NCBI GenBank assembly: GCA_007922195.1
Contig: ML682029.1
Span: 2,668,636-2,732,635 of the forward strand
Direction of reading: 5' to 3'
DNA length: 64,000 nucleotides
Origin: Podocnemis expansa
Lineage: Eukaryota; Chordata; Testudines; Podocnemididae
A model generated the notes under the pieces. That model saw only the letters and a list, made by a program, of their open reading frames with translations. It ran no database searches and was not told where the DNA came from. The translations under genes were made by a program, and so were the position numbers. Position 1 is the first letter of the stretch. The number at the start of each line of letters is the position of its first letter. This document shows, in pieces, positions 53,301 through 58,824 of this stretch.

Positions 53301-56300
53301 TTCTTGAGTTGCAGATGGTACAGCTTCTTCCATGGGATAAACTAAAACACAAATCAATGTTCCTGTTCGTACAGTACCCTTCAAACCAAAACACATCATT
53401 GATAGGCTTCTTCTCACAATCAATGAGAAGCAAACAAGCTCCTGGAGGAGACACTTGATTTTAATTTGGCAAATCCCAGCAGCTCAATGAAAACAAGCAA
53501 GCAGGTCACAAAGGGAAAAAAAGGATGTGGAGAAAAAGGAAGGATGGAACAGAAAATTCCTGCTCTCTACAGTCTGAAGACTTGTCTACGAAAAGCTTGT
53601 ATCTTTAGAATTTCTCACTATAGGTATTCCTACTTTAACTTCACAAGGAAGCACCAGTGTGGCAAGGCCCCATCAGCTACAGCATTTTTAACATCATTAT
53701 TCTGACCTGCTTTGAATAGGATAAAAAAATACTGTTTTTAAAATATCCTGTGGCTCTCTGGTCTCTTTCCACAGGAGCCCTCCCACTCTGGAATTTTTTT
53801 TGGTAGACAAAGCTAATGGCCATTTATCTCTTACTGTCTTCAAATCAGAAACAGCTCCCAATACATTCAGCATCATTTATGATTTGTGTTGTGCATTGGG
53901 GCCCCAGTCATGGATCAGGATACCACTGTGCTCAATGCCACGCAAACAAAGAACTAGAAGATGGTCACCTGCCTCCAAAAGCAAACAGCTTTCCCGTAAA
54001 ACAGGTGATGACTGGTGGATGCAGACAGGTAGGGCTGCTACATGGTAGCAGTGGAACAATATTGCCCAGCAAGAGAGGTAGTGGCCACAGCACACAATTT
54101 GCCTGATGATGGAGAGGCATTTTTTTTTTTGCAGGGATCATGGGCAGAGGGCTGTTTTAAGGAGGACAGTAGGATGGCCTTGAAGATGTTTGCAGACAGC
54201 TCCATGAAAACAGATGGAGTCCACGTGGGAGAAAGCACAAAGATAATGGTTCAAAAAATGTAACTGAAGACTGCAGAAGGAATCACTGACAAGGTGAAAG
54301 TGGGAGAAAGAAAATGGGGATGTTCAGTGTCATCCAGCAGACACTCAGCACCTCATAGACAAGGCTTCAAGAAAGAGTGGAAGTAAGGGAGGATATGGCA
54401 ATTACTGATGAGATAAATGAGTGGGAGAAGTAGATTCAGTGGAAGACAGAGAGGGGTCACTTAACAGGGACATGTTCCTGGCACAGGAGCAAAAGGAGCA
54501 GGATTAAATCAACATAACACCACTCACAAACGGATCACTGACAATCTCTCTCCAGCGATGACACACCAAGCTCAGGTTCAGATAGAGATCAGTCACAGGG
54601 AGGAAAGCAAAGATAATGCCCAGGACTTCATTGGGCAACTGGTCAATGTGTCCTTTGGGTTCTTTACAGCATGCTGTCCCCAGGAGCCCAAAATATGCAT
54701 CTGGAATTGGATCGACTTCTATGACATCAGGTTCTTCTTTGATTTCTTGTTTGATTTCAGTGTGTCCTGGACAATACTGGAGTGAACTGTCCAGCGTGGG
54801 CTTTTTATCAGTCTTTGTATATTTACAATATTCTGTATAATGGCTGCCAGCTCCCTCTGAGATCCGTTTTCTAGAGGCAGCAGCACCCCAGGGAGCCAAT
54901 GCAATCTCTCTTTCATGTTCAAGCAGGATACCATGATTGTCCATGCTGGACAACCACTCGTCAGCAAAGGAGTCCAATGACTCTTCTTTGATTTTGTGGC
55001 TTTTCACTATTTTGTTACTGGTGTTTTGCGTCTGAGAGACTTTGAAGTAATCAGTGATGCGCGTTTGAGGACTCTGCCCTATAGCAAAGAGAAGAAGAAA
55101 TGCAAAACGTGTTACTGTAGGGTGTCTAATGCCTAAAAGCTCCCAGAGGTCTTTAAAGAAAAAAAAAAAAAAAGGTTCTGCTATATCCTCTGCACAAATG
55201 CCCCACTTAACCCACAGCAATGATCTTTCTATGCAAACAAATAAATAGAAAGAATGCTGCAAATTCTTCTTCACATTAATTGTCTCCTCTGAGCAGACAC
55301 ACACAGTGACACAGGAAGGAAGCAAAGAGAGATGAGGATAACTAAAACCACCAGCATCAACCTCTGAGATGAATATACGGCTGTTCGCACTGCTGTTCAC
55401 TTCTCAGAACCAGATGAATAAACAAACAAGTCGAACCGACAGTGAAATTTCGAGCTGTTTCCTCCATAATGTGAAAACCACAGCACAAAATCCTAGATCA
55501 ACATTTCTCAAATGCGGCTACTTGAGGATTTGTGTCTGTGTGGCCACAACAGCCTCCTAGGAGGTGATGGCGAAGATATGGTGGCCCCAGCTTTTGCTCT
55601 TGGACGTGCTGCTTACCCGTTTGCCTACCCTGCCAGCAGGGATTGCCACCCAGCACCATCCAGCCTCTTTGGAGGCTCCGCACAGCGCCTCTAGAGACAC
55701 ATGGTGCTGAAGGAACCTAAGACTCTTCAGGCTACCAGCGTGTTCCTGACCCACCCTCCCAGGTGTGTGGGGCTCCAGCTTGGAAAAACCATTCAAGCAG
55801 CCACCAGCAACACTGGGACACCACTAAAAATTTTGTTGTGAGAACCCCTGCCGTAAATGGGACAGCCCTGAAATCCTAATTTAAAAAAAAAAAAAAAAAA
55901 GAAATCAACATTTTTAAGCAAGTTAAAAGGCTTTTTATTACCAGCCACCCTTTCATTGGATTGGAGAAAAAGATTAGAGCACAGAAGGAAAACTGAAAGT
56001 CTCCAACGAACTCTACCTGACCAGCCCCTCCTTTCACTAATTCAGCAACCCCCGCTACACAGACCTACAGAGGACATCACAGAAACAACCGTATTATCAT
56101 GTTGGACATCAACACGCCCTTGTGCTGACATTAGACACTGTCACTGATCCACAATAGTTCCTCACTCTTCCTAGACTTGGGGGCCTTTTGAAAATTGTAC
56201 CCCATGCATGGAAAACATATATAATAATAGTTCCTTGCCTCACAGAGAGGCTGTGAGGATTCATTAATTAAAACTGTGAAGTGCATTGAAATCCCTGAGT

Positions 56301-56952
56301 GGGAGACCCCACCCAGTAAGACAACGATCATTTAGAGAGCTAAATCGATAAGAATGAATATTAGACAATGACTGTGCAAGAATTGTTAGAAATATCTGCC
56401 ATTTGGTATCTCCATGACTGCAGGTGCTGTGGCATCTCTCAGTTTGAGCTGCCATTTGAAGAGAAAGGCAGGGGGCACTTGAAACTCATGTAAACCAGAA
56501 CCTAACACAGCCCCAATGTGAGACTCACCTCACTCCTTGGGAGCCAAAAGGACACGTGACTCAAGTTGTTTGCCATTGCTTAGGCCTCAGTTTAAGTGAG
56601 TTATATTAAGGAGTGATTACACTACAGATCAACCAATTTCTTCCACTGTGGACATTCAATTAGCCCTCCCTCACTGTTCCTCCCTCAGTATCTGCTAACA
56701 GTTACTGGGGCTAAATTCCACCTATCACACAAAGTTAATATTAACATTACACTCCCTCGGTTTTTAATCTATTTGATAACACTGTACCTTCTTGTTGTCT
56801 CTTAGTCCGGTACATAGGGTAGAGGCCCCTGTTTGGATTTCTGCTTGCCTGTCTTTGACTGAAAGGCTGTGTCAGAGAAGAGGAACCCTCTCTGCTCTGG
56901 CTGAAGGCTTCACAGTCGCTGGCTGTAAGGTGCTTTCGTTTAAATGGTTGCA
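20139..56952 (-). CDS. FBH1: FBH1 (FBXO18) F-box DNA helicase 1, 20 coding exons; exon 1 not seen
   Basis: FBH1 is the F-box subunit of an SCF ubiquitin ligase and a nuclear 3'-5' superfamily 1 helicase that limits RAD51 filaments and processes stalled replication forks (known for the family). Joining 56788-56952, 54528-55078, 53211-53341, 48804-48939, 48312-48502, 46225-46338, 44159-44253, 42179-42347, 38448-38676, 30508-30595, 29720-29806, 28999-29135, 28637-28736, 28333-28454, 26079-26154, 24410-24607, 23498-23623, 22845-22951, 22133-22264 and 20139-20309 gives 3125 bases; all borders are AG/GT and all phases agree. With one A from exon 1 the product is 1041 residues, close to the human protein as recalled (about 1043). 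Visible: PIP box (60-67), F-box (203-239), Walker A GTGKT (462-466), DEAQD (645-649), GDPHQQ (669-674), motif V (871-879), motif VI with Arg922, and paired cysteines 961/966 and 997/1000. No frame break is seen, so the gene looks intact. Confidence 0.96.
20612..20705 (-). mobile_element. Cry-type SINE, head truncated
   Basis: Antisense blocks gaagtgggattttctcccac, gataaataaatttgttagtc and aaaggaccccttgttt. It ends at the same internal position as the copy at 18540. It lies in the last FBH1 intron. Confidence 0.8.
20725..20960. repeat. MIR-like SINE trace
   Basis: Contains tttgttttacaaaggggg then gctgaggcacagagaaatc, the characteristic end of MIR-type core SINEs. It lies in the last FBH1 intron. 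Confidence 0.45.
21194..21471. mobile_element. Short inverted-repeat element (GTCTACAC family)
   Basis: Ends GGGTACGTCCACAC and GTAGACATGCC are imperfect inverted repeats, with flanks TTA and TGA that could be a 3-bp target duplication. A family of such elements recurs at 34661, 39399, 42516, 57405, 60050 and 61000. The superfamily is not settled; 3-bp duplications would suggest PIF/Harbinger. Confidence 0.6.
21884..21904. repeat. (AACT)n microsatellite
   Basis: Five tandem units of ctaa/aact in FBH1 intron sequence. Confidence 0.85.
22133..22264 (-). CDS. FBH1: FBH1 exon 20 (residues 942-985)
   Basis: It encodes [20 protein letters not shown], then the second cysteine of a CxxxxC pair and [10 protein letters not shown]. 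Acceptor ccccttttcag, donor gtaagt. The donor lies in a 12-base palindrome ACTTACGTAAGT. Confidence 0.95.
22845..22951 (-). CDS. FBH1: FBH1 exon 19 (residues 906-941): motif VI
   Basis: It encodes [20 protein letters not shown], with motif VI and the arginine finger Arg922 in VAVTRAK. Acceptor tctgctag, donor gtgagt in phase 0. Confidence 0.95.
23498..23623 (-). CDS. FBH1: FBH1 exon 18 (residues 864-906): motif V
   Basis: It encodes [19 protein letters not shown] (motif V) and [13 protein letters not shown]. Acceptor ggttccag, donor gtaagg in phase 1. Confidence 0.97.
23795..23905 (-). mobile_element. Fold-back SINE of a second subfamily
   Basis: The right arm is antisense SINE head (taaaagataccacctcaccc, accttgtctctctaacatc). 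The left arm, gatgaggtaatatctttta, is its inverted copy, with a short loop around caggaccaggtcttgttgg. It lies in the FBH1 intron between exons 17 and 18. Confidence 0.6.
24410..24607 (-). CDS. FBH1: FBH1 exon 17 (residues 798-864)
   Basis: It encodes [20 protein letters not shown] then [18 protein letters not shown], part of helicase subdomain 2B. Acceptor ccactag, donor gtaaag in phase 1. Confidence 0.95.
24690..24910 (+). mobile_element. MIR-like core SINE, well preserved
   Basis: It reads in order ccagtggatagatcaccgaa, ctgggtctcaggagatt, gtgagtttgagcaagtcatg, ataaagcacttgagaagtac and gttctgtataagagctag. That is the full head-core-tail order of MIR-type SINEs. It lies in the FBH1 intron between exons 16 and 17. 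Confidence 0.7.
24985..25245 (+). mobile_element. CR1 LINE 3' end
   Basis: Contains gggcaattaaccactggagc, atttaccaagggctatag, tgaattctccatcacag, then acaggaggccagacaagatg and atggtcccttctggccttgg. This is the typical sauropsid CR1 tail. It is 5'-truncated. Confidence 0.8.
25313..25439 (-). mobile_element. Cry-type SINE with full head
   Basis: Antisense: agtggattttctcccataaa, gttagtctttaagtgacaca, ccttgtttgttttactgaac and tagactaacaaggctacctc. The last block is the tRNA-like head with the A-box region. It lies in the FBH1 intron between exons 16 and 17. Confidence 0.85.
26079..26154 (-). CDS. FBH1: FBH1 exon 16 (residues 773-798)
   Basis: A short 76-base exon encoding [20 protein letters not shown]. 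It matches the family's GGIKSFGLDRIIDIW segment after the LIGG of exon 15. Acceptor atttag, donor gtgagt in phase 1. Confidence 0.93.
26440..27215. repeat. AT-rich interspersed repeat, unclassified
   Basis: The flanks of this segment are rich in aatttt/aaaatt and end with tttcccatgggatagagatt. The centre (26740-26960) is less AT-rich. It looks like an old inverted-repeat element but the ends could not be fixed. It lies in the FBH1 intron between exons 15 and 16. Confidence 0.3.
27250..27490 (+). repeat. MIR-like SINE trace
   Basis: Contains attcctggctcctccacag, atgggcaagctggtcagatc, gcttaaccttcctgttcct and tttgtaaaatacttccagtg. The order fits a MIR-type SINE. Confidence 0.5.
28333..28454 (-). 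CDS. FBH1: FBH1 exon 15 (residues 732-772)
   Basis: It encodes [14 protein letters not shown] and KIHLIG. The acceptor is the strong ctccatctcccag at 28455; a closer AG at 28445 breaks the phase and was not used. Donor gtaggg. Confidence 0.93.
28637..28736 (-). CDS. FBH1: FBH1 exon 14 (residues 699-732)
   Basis: It encodes [20 protein letters not shown] and KTLVGGN. SFRFG contains the motif IV arginine. Acceptor accttgcag, donor gtaagg in phase 1. Confidence 0.96.
28999..29135 (-). CDS. FBH1: FBH1 exon 13 (residues 653-698): motif III
   Basis: It encodes [20 protein letters not shown] then [12 protein letters not shown] and HIFYLTQ. The [13 protein letters not shown] block is helicase motif III. 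Acceptor ctgctgcag, donor gtaaga in phase 0. Confidence 0.97.
29290..29470 (+). repeat. MIR-like SINE trace
   Basis: Contains aattgggacatgagacacct, gcgttccaatcccagcccc and, after a gap, ccttaggccaaaatcaaagt. Only the front part is recognisable. Confidence 0.35.
29720..29806 (-). CDS. FBH1: FBH1 exon 12 (residues 624-653): Walker B
   Basis: It encodes [11 protein letters not shown], then [14 protein letters not shown]. Motif II DEAQD supplies the magnesium-binding aspartate and catalytic glutamate of SF1 helicases. Acceptor cttacag, donor gtgagt. Confidence 0.96.
30058..30268 (-). mobile_element. Fold-back SINE pair
   Basis: The right arm is a full antisense SINE (atgtgattttctcccaagaa to cacagctacccctttggaac). 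The left arm repeats its tail in inverse orientation (ccatgggagaaaatcccact, ttgtcagacacttgaagata). It lies in the FBH1 intron between exons 11 and 12. Confidence 0.75.
30508..30595 (-). CDS. FBH1: FBH1 exon 11 (residues 595-624)
   Basis: It encodes [13 protein letters not shown], equivalent to the family's EASRLWDNMRKL helix. Acceptor tttctag, donor gtatgt. It is separated from exon 10 by a 7.85-kb intron that is mostly repeats. Confidence 0.9.
31380..31560 (+). repeat. Second copy of part of the 15860 repeat
   Basis: It has gttgatgggaaaaggtgcaa and acaactcaaggaatgcgtca, matching 15912-15995 in order and spacing. It lies in the FBH1 intron between exons 10 and 11. Confidence 0.5.
31815..31905 (-). 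mobile_element. Cry-type SINE, head truncated
   Basis: Antisense blocks caagtgggttctagcccatg, aaataaatctgttagtcttt and aggtgccacaggactcctcg. It is a different subfamily from the neighbours (ggttctagcccatg rather than ttttctcccac) and ends at tttgttttgc. Confidence 0.8.
32640..32765. mobile_element. Fold-back SINE with 40-bp arms
   Basis: Left arm ccctgatgtaaaataaacaa ggagtcttgtggcac and right arm gtgccacaagacttcttgtt tgttttacatcaggg are inverted copies. A SINE head fragment (tctagtttagcaaaacaaac) precedes the left arm. Confidence 0.75.
33007..33032. repeat. (CT)n microsatellite
   Basis: About 13 CT units inside the large hAT-type element. Confidence 0.9.
33435..34000. mobile_element. Inverted-repeat DNA element, middle level of the nest
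   Basis: The left end cagtgttccctttaagttga followed by tgatgcagctgaacaagtt is the inverse of the right end aacttgctcagctgcatcat followed by cagcttagagggagcattg, once the inner element is removed. The arms are about 39 bp. The 8-bp flanks do not match well. Confidence 0.7.
33572..33983. mobile_element. hAT-type element, innermost level, exact 8-bp duplication
   Basis: The ends CAGTGGTTCCCAACC and GGTTGGGAACCACTG are perfect inverted repeats. Flanks gcttagag (33564-33571 and 33984-33991) are identical. An (AAAC)n tract lies at about 33612-33641. The two open frames inside are compositional. The same ends occur at 40179-41217. Confidence 0.9.
34661..34885. mobile_element. Short inverted-repeat element (GTCTACAC family)
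   Basis: It begins agagtacatctacaccgga and ends near gaagtgcagaccaatc. The inverted ends are imperfect. Confidence 0.5.
35088..36767 (-). mobile_element. CR1 LINE, reverse transcriptase part to 3' end, degenerate
   Basis: The minus-strand frames give [14 protein letters not shown] and [11 protein letters not shown] (36686-36426), then [18 protein letters not shown] (35997-35812) and [18 protein letters not shown] with [11 protein letters not shown] (35799-35494). These are C-terminal RT blocks of CR1. The 3' end at 35088-35120 reads cagaatcatagaagatta on the plus strand. The FADD box has become LSDD and frames are broken. Confidence 0.85.
36768..37308. mobile_element. Long fold-back SINE inserted in CR1
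   Basis: The left arm (36768-37000) starts acaaggagtctggcggcac without the head and runs past the usual SINE end through cataggaccaaatcagacta and gcaaatcaaagcagttgttt. The right arm (about 37030-37308) is the inverse of the same sequence and keeps the full head (gagactaacacggctgcccc). The pair forms arms of about 240 bp. The same long tail occurs at 57840. Confidence 0.8.
37309..37570 (-). mobile_element. CR1 or related LINE, continuation
   Basis: The stretch includes tttccttcctgattt-like and ttgttaagccaagatggtca blocks that I associate with the 5' side of turtle LINE copies. It probably continues the CR1 beyond the fold-back SINE. Confidence 0.45.
38448..38676 (-). CDS. FBH1: FBH1 exon 10 (residues 518-594)
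   Basis: It encodes [31 protein letters not shown] and [12 protein letters not shown], which match the family's insert between motifs Ia and II. Acceptor ggcacag, donor gtgagt in phase 0. Confidence 0.95.
38865..39005 (-). repeat. MIR-like SINE trace
   Basis: Contains atccccatttcatagatgtg, gaaactgaggcatggagagg and tgggtgacttgcccatggtc, the conserved end of MIR-type SINEs. Confidence 0.55.
39399..39612. mobile_element. Short inverted-repeat element (GTCTACAC family)
   Basis: Ends ggcctcgtctaca and tatagacaaggcc are inverted repeats. The body carries several gttta / taaac repeats (aaagccggtttagttaaacc). Confidence 0.6.
39661..39830. mobile_element. hAT-type element with 7/8 target duplication
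   Basis: Ends CAGGGGTCTCAAAC and GTTTGAGAACCCTG. Flanks acgtaaag (39653-39660) and atgtaaag (39831-39838). It is 170 bp and the same family as 10913-11087. Confidence 0.88.
40179..41217. mobile_element. hAT-type element with exact 8-bp duplication, nested
   Basis: Ends CAGTGGTTCCCAACC and GGTTGGGAACCACTG match the element at 33572. Both flanks are ctttaaag (40171-40178 and 41218-41225). It contains a second element at 40458-41003. Open frames of up to 217 codons inside are GC-rich and show no family motif. Confidence 0.9.
40458..41003. mobile_element. Inner DNA element in 40179-41217
   Basis: Ends taaggacggattactgg and ccagttaatccagccctg are imperfect inverted repeats. The flanks ctgccata and ctactgta match at five of eight positions. 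Confidence 0.5.
41360..41520 (-). mobile_element. CR1 LINE 3' end fragment
   Basis: On the plus strand, ctctaaggccagaagggact, gatgatcatctagtctgacc and tcctgcacaatgcaggcct form the inverse of the turtle CR1 tail. Confidence 0.8.
41529..41706. mobile_element. Short hAT-type element with 7/8 duplication
   Basis: Ends caggaccgtaactag and gcattatggctctg are imperfect inverted repeats. Flanks acttgaag (41521-41528) and actttaag (41707-41714) differ at one base. Confidence 0.75.
42179..42347 (-). CDS. FBH1: FBH1 exon 9 (residues 462-518): Walker A
   Basis: It completes the P-loop ([15 protein letters not shown]) and encodes motif Ia ([14 protein letters not shown]) and [10 protein letters not shown]. 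Acceptor ttcag, donor gtaagt in phase 2. Confidence 0.96.
42516..43098. mobile_element. Inverted-repeat element packed with AAGTCGACTT palindromes
   Basis: Ends ggctatgtttacga and gtgtagacatggcc are inverted repeats of the GTCTACAC family. Between 42537 and 42800 the 14-mer TTAAGTCGACTTAA or a close variant occurs about ten times, exactly at 42579-42592 and 42717-42730. The element lies in the FBH1 intron between exons 8 and 9. Confidence 0.7.
43099..44158. other. Remaining intron between exons 8 and 9
   Basis: No gene or clear repeat seen. Confidence 0.5.
44159..44253 (-). CDS. FBH1: FBH1 exon 8 (residues 430-462): Q motif and start of Walker A
   Basis: It encodes LTNEQQRIL, the adenine-sensing Q motif, then VVKIMAFAG, the beta strand leading into Walker A. 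The phase-1 donor gtaaga splits the P-loop between exons 8 and 9. Confidence 0.93.
44847..44866. repeat. (TA)n microsatellite
   Basis: Alternating TA tract in the FBH1 intron between exons 7 and 8. Confidence 0.85.
45100..45265 (-). repeat. MIR-like SINE trace
   Basis: Contains gatggggaaccgaggcacag, agaggttaagtcatttgccc and aggatcacacgggatg. Confidence 0.6.
45272..45463. mobile_element. Fold-back SINE pair with near-zero loop
   Basis: The left arm has the full head (ttccaaaggggcagtcatgc) then caaggagtcttgtggcactt and cacatgagctttcatgg. The right arm is its inverse (cacgaaagctcatgcaataa to gacttcttgcttttgttt) without the head. Both arms share an aTGTA variant, where most copies have aattta. 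It lies in the intron between exons 7 and 8. Confidence 0.85.
46225..46338 (-). CDS. FBH1: FBH1 exon 7 (residues 392-430)
   Basis: It encodes [16 protein letters not shown] and a variable linker ahead of the helicase core. Acceptor tctgttag, donor gtactt. It is too broken by frame for simple ORF detection but fits the phases on both sides. Confidence 0.9.
46339..48311. other. FBH1 intron between exons 6 and 7
   Basis: Apart from the poly(A) run, 47600-47930 is a C-rich block with ends ccagggccctgg-like that may be an old DNA element. The rest is unassigned. Confidence 0.4.
46579..46599. repeat. Poly(A) run
   Basis: About 20 A in intron sequence; no retrotransposed gene was seen upstream. 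Confidence 0.8.
48312..48502 (-). CDS. FBH1: FBH1 exon 6 (residues 329-392)
   Basis: It encodes [20 protein letters not shown] near its start and ends with the conserved [12 protein letters not shown]. Acceptor ctgtctag, donor gtaagg in phase 2. Confidence 0.95.
48804..48939 (-). CDS. FBH1: FBH1 exon 5 (residues 283-328)
   Basis: Acceptor ctgtgcag, donor gtaggt. It encodes a [16 protein letters not shown] segment that corresponds to the family's DPERVLWSLRDHPLL helix. The phases fit exons 4 and 6. Confidence 0.92.
50065..51182 (+). repeat. AT-rich 1.1-kb interspersed repeat, copy A
   Basis: Begins aattttttta and ends ttttcctttgatttacatca. Blocks such as atttagcataaaggctatgt, gaaaataactaaaagtacaa and aatcgtgattaaaatt recur inverted at 61915-62935. 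The class is unknown. It interrupts the L2-like LINE. Confidence 0.65.
51480..51610 (+). mobile_element. CR1 LINE 3' end
   Basis: Contains gatgtttaaggcccagctgg, acaaacccctggctgggat, ggactcgatgacctgatgag and ttccaaccctatgattctat, the CR1 tail with its terminal octamer repeat. It is inserted in the L2-like LINE. Confidence 0.9.
51985..52555 (+). mobile_element. Insertion in the LINE, possible solo LTR
   Basis: This block is GC-richer than its host LINE and carries an AATAAA (52319-52324) within tgctaataaaagctctgac, followed by a U5-like ttctacactggctgagtgtc. TG/CA ends and a target duplication could not be fixed, so the LTR reading is weak. Confidence 0.3.
53211..53341 (-). CDS. FBH1: FBH1 exon 4 (residues 240-283)
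   Basis: It begins FIPWKKLYH directly after the F-box (SDPF|FIPW), as in the family, and ends with the phase-2 donor gtgagt. The rest encodes the helical region after the F-box. Confidence 0.93.
53342..54527. other. FBH1 intron between exons 3 and 4
   Basis: No repeat or gene identified. The antisense frames here are short and without family motifs. Confidence 0.5.
54528..55078 (-). CDS. FBH1: FBH1 exon 3 (residues 56-239): PIP box and F-box
   Basis: This is the largest exon (551 bases). It starts with [11 protein letters not shown], a consensus PCNA-interacting box. It then runs through a low-conservation lysine- and glutamate-rich linker ([10 protein letters not shown]) and the [10 protein letters not shown] motif, and ends with the F-box from [13 protein letters not shown] to the donor gtgagt. 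The F-box binds SKP1. The open frame continues past the acceptor at 55079 into intron sequence, but that upstream part is not coding. Confidence 0.95.
55079..56787. other. FBH1 intron between exons 2 and 3
   Basis: Contains an A-run (55881-55900) and a T/A-rich run near 55156-55173. No gene or clear repeat otherwise. Confidence 0.5.
56788..56952 (-). CDS. FBH1: FBH1 exon 2 (residues 1-56)
   Basis: The acceptor follows a pyrimidine-rich tract ending gtgacag and the donor is gtacag. The exon opens with TG CAA CCA TTT, giving (M)[14 protein letters not shown], which resembles the recalled human N-terminus [11 protein letters not shown]. It also encodes an RNPNRGLYP segment. The start codon appears to be split, with A in exon 1 and TG here. 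Confidence 0.88.
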
Positions 56953-57404
56953 CTGTCACCAAAACGAAAAGAAAATGGCACACGTGTTAATTTAATTAAG
57001 CCTGCTTGCAACATCCTTGGTGCACACAGACGATGAGCTCAACTAGTGATCAGTTTCTGCATAATAAGCCCTTGGGACGATCCCAACAGCTTAGTCAACA
57101 TACCCTCTTCTATGAGCCTATGCAGAAGTACATAGAAAGGTTTGAAAACACACTGTAGAGTAAAATGCATCATCAAAACACTTTGCAATGTGGAAATTAC
57201 TATGTTTGCACAATAACATCACTCATGGTGTCTAATACAGGACTTACCCTTGGTGCTTCAAGTAAACTAGAAAATCTTGCAAGCAATTCTAAAATGTTAC
57301 ATCGTAAATGACTCCAGTACGAAATGGCTACATAGCTGTTACCATGACAAATGGTGCTCCCTCCCCCCCCCCGTTGTAGATCCATCCCCTTGAGAGGCAC
57401 TAAC

Positions 57405-57540
57405 TAGGTCAACAGAAGAACTTTTCCCTTAATTTAGCAGTGTCCACACCAGGCTTACATCAGCTGAATTATGTTTCTGTCATGCCTCTGAACAATGTAG
57501 CTAGGTCAACCTAAGTTTTATGGATAAACCAAGCCTAAGT
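57405..57540. mobile_element. Short inverted-repeat element fragment (GTCTACAC family)
   Basis: Contains actaggtcaacagaagaact and gctaggtcaacctaagtttt and ends near ataaaccaagcctaag. The left end is lost. Confidence 0.4.
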
Positions 57541-57839
57541 CTAGGGACCTGGTTACAGCAGAAAAAAATTGTAATGGAGATGGGTGTTCAAGCCTTTGGC
57601 ACTAATGGGCTGAAGGTCTGGTAGGCTCACTAAACTTCTGTCTACACTCAAAATTGAAAACTTGTAACTGGGTCCCACCTCGTCAGATATATTTGTAGTA
57701 TAGCTCTTACTCTTGGTGTTTTCAGTAAACTAGGAAATCTTGGGAGCAATTTTAAAGTATTATACTGTAGATGGAAATCTGTCAGAACACCATATATTTG
57801 ATAACAATGACTGTCTGTTCCCTGGTGTTTTACTTGAAA

Positions 57840-58045
57840 CTACTGCATTGATTTGCTGTAACAGTCTGACCTGATCCTATGACTTTACATTTCCCTGTAT
57901 TTATTTCCTCTCCTTCTGTAAGTTCCCCATCTTCAAAGCATCTGATGAAGTTGGATTTTCTCCCACAAAAGCTCATGCAATAAATAAATTTGCTAGTCTT
58001 TAAAAGCGCCACAAGAGTCATTCTTTGTTTTACTGACTAGCAAGT
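57840..58045 (-). mobile_element. Cry-type SINE with long tail, head truncated
   Basis: Antisense: ttgatttgctgtaacagtct, gacctgatcctatgac, ttggattttctcccacaaaa and gctagtctttaaaagcgcca, ending in ttctttgttttac. The first two blocks match the long tail in 36768-37308, so that tail belongs to the repeat. Confidence 0.8.
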
Positions 58046-58824
58046 ATTGGCAAAAACAAGTGACTAGAGCCCTACAAATCCGTGGATATCCAAATTATAA
58101 CTGCATCCGCAGATGTGATGCAAATATCTGTGGACCATTTCTTGTAGATGCAGATCGGAGATGGATCCACATGTTTGTATCTGCACAGGGCTCTACGGAT
58201 GACCTAACTTCCAGCTACAAATTGCGTGTCAAGATCTAAAATGACCATGTGCAAAACTGCTTCTAACTGCAATAAAAGCATCCAAGCCACACTGCTCACT
58301 TGGCTTGTTCTTAGTCCTTTATTATATCAAACTGCAGAGAATATGGTAAGAGTCCATACCATTAACCCTACCTAGGAAACCCATAAACCCAATAAGTGCT
58401 TTGGTTTACACTAGCATCAAAAGGCCAAGTTATTTTCCTTCACTTCTTCCTCCCCCTCAGAGCTATTATGCACCACTAAGAGCTTTAGCAAAGACCCCTG
58501 GGGTTTCCGATACCTCATGTGCTTTGCTGCCTCAAAAACATACTAGAAGCAAACACCTAAAGGAAAAAAATAATTTGTTCTTCAAGACCAGATGATCTTT
58601 TAAAAATTCCAATTCAGAATTGTTTCTCTCTTAAAGGTAGACACAGAATTCAAAGTGGAGAAGACAAACACTTCATTAACAGAAATATCAACTTTAATTA
58701 TTTTAAAATAATCAAATCAATGCATTTTTGCTTTAATGGCTCAAAATCTTAAAGATCCTAATCGTCCACTATATATACTGTCCTCTGAGGGATCTGCCAC
58801 TTGATGCTGTCAGAGACAGGAGAC

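Larger units (their letters stand above)
56953..58780. other. Upstream of FBH1 exon 2: intron 1 sequence
   Basis: No coding exon, CpG-rich promoter or exon 1 donor could be identified. The stretch contains a short inverted-repeat element fragment near 57405-57540 and a SINE with its long tail at 57840-58045; the rest is unassigned. Confidence 0.5.

Noticed and set aside
55079..55400. Upstream extension of the FBH1 exon 3 frame
   Set aside because: A good acceptor at 55079 with matching phase to exon 2, and a T/A run inside the extension, show it is intron.
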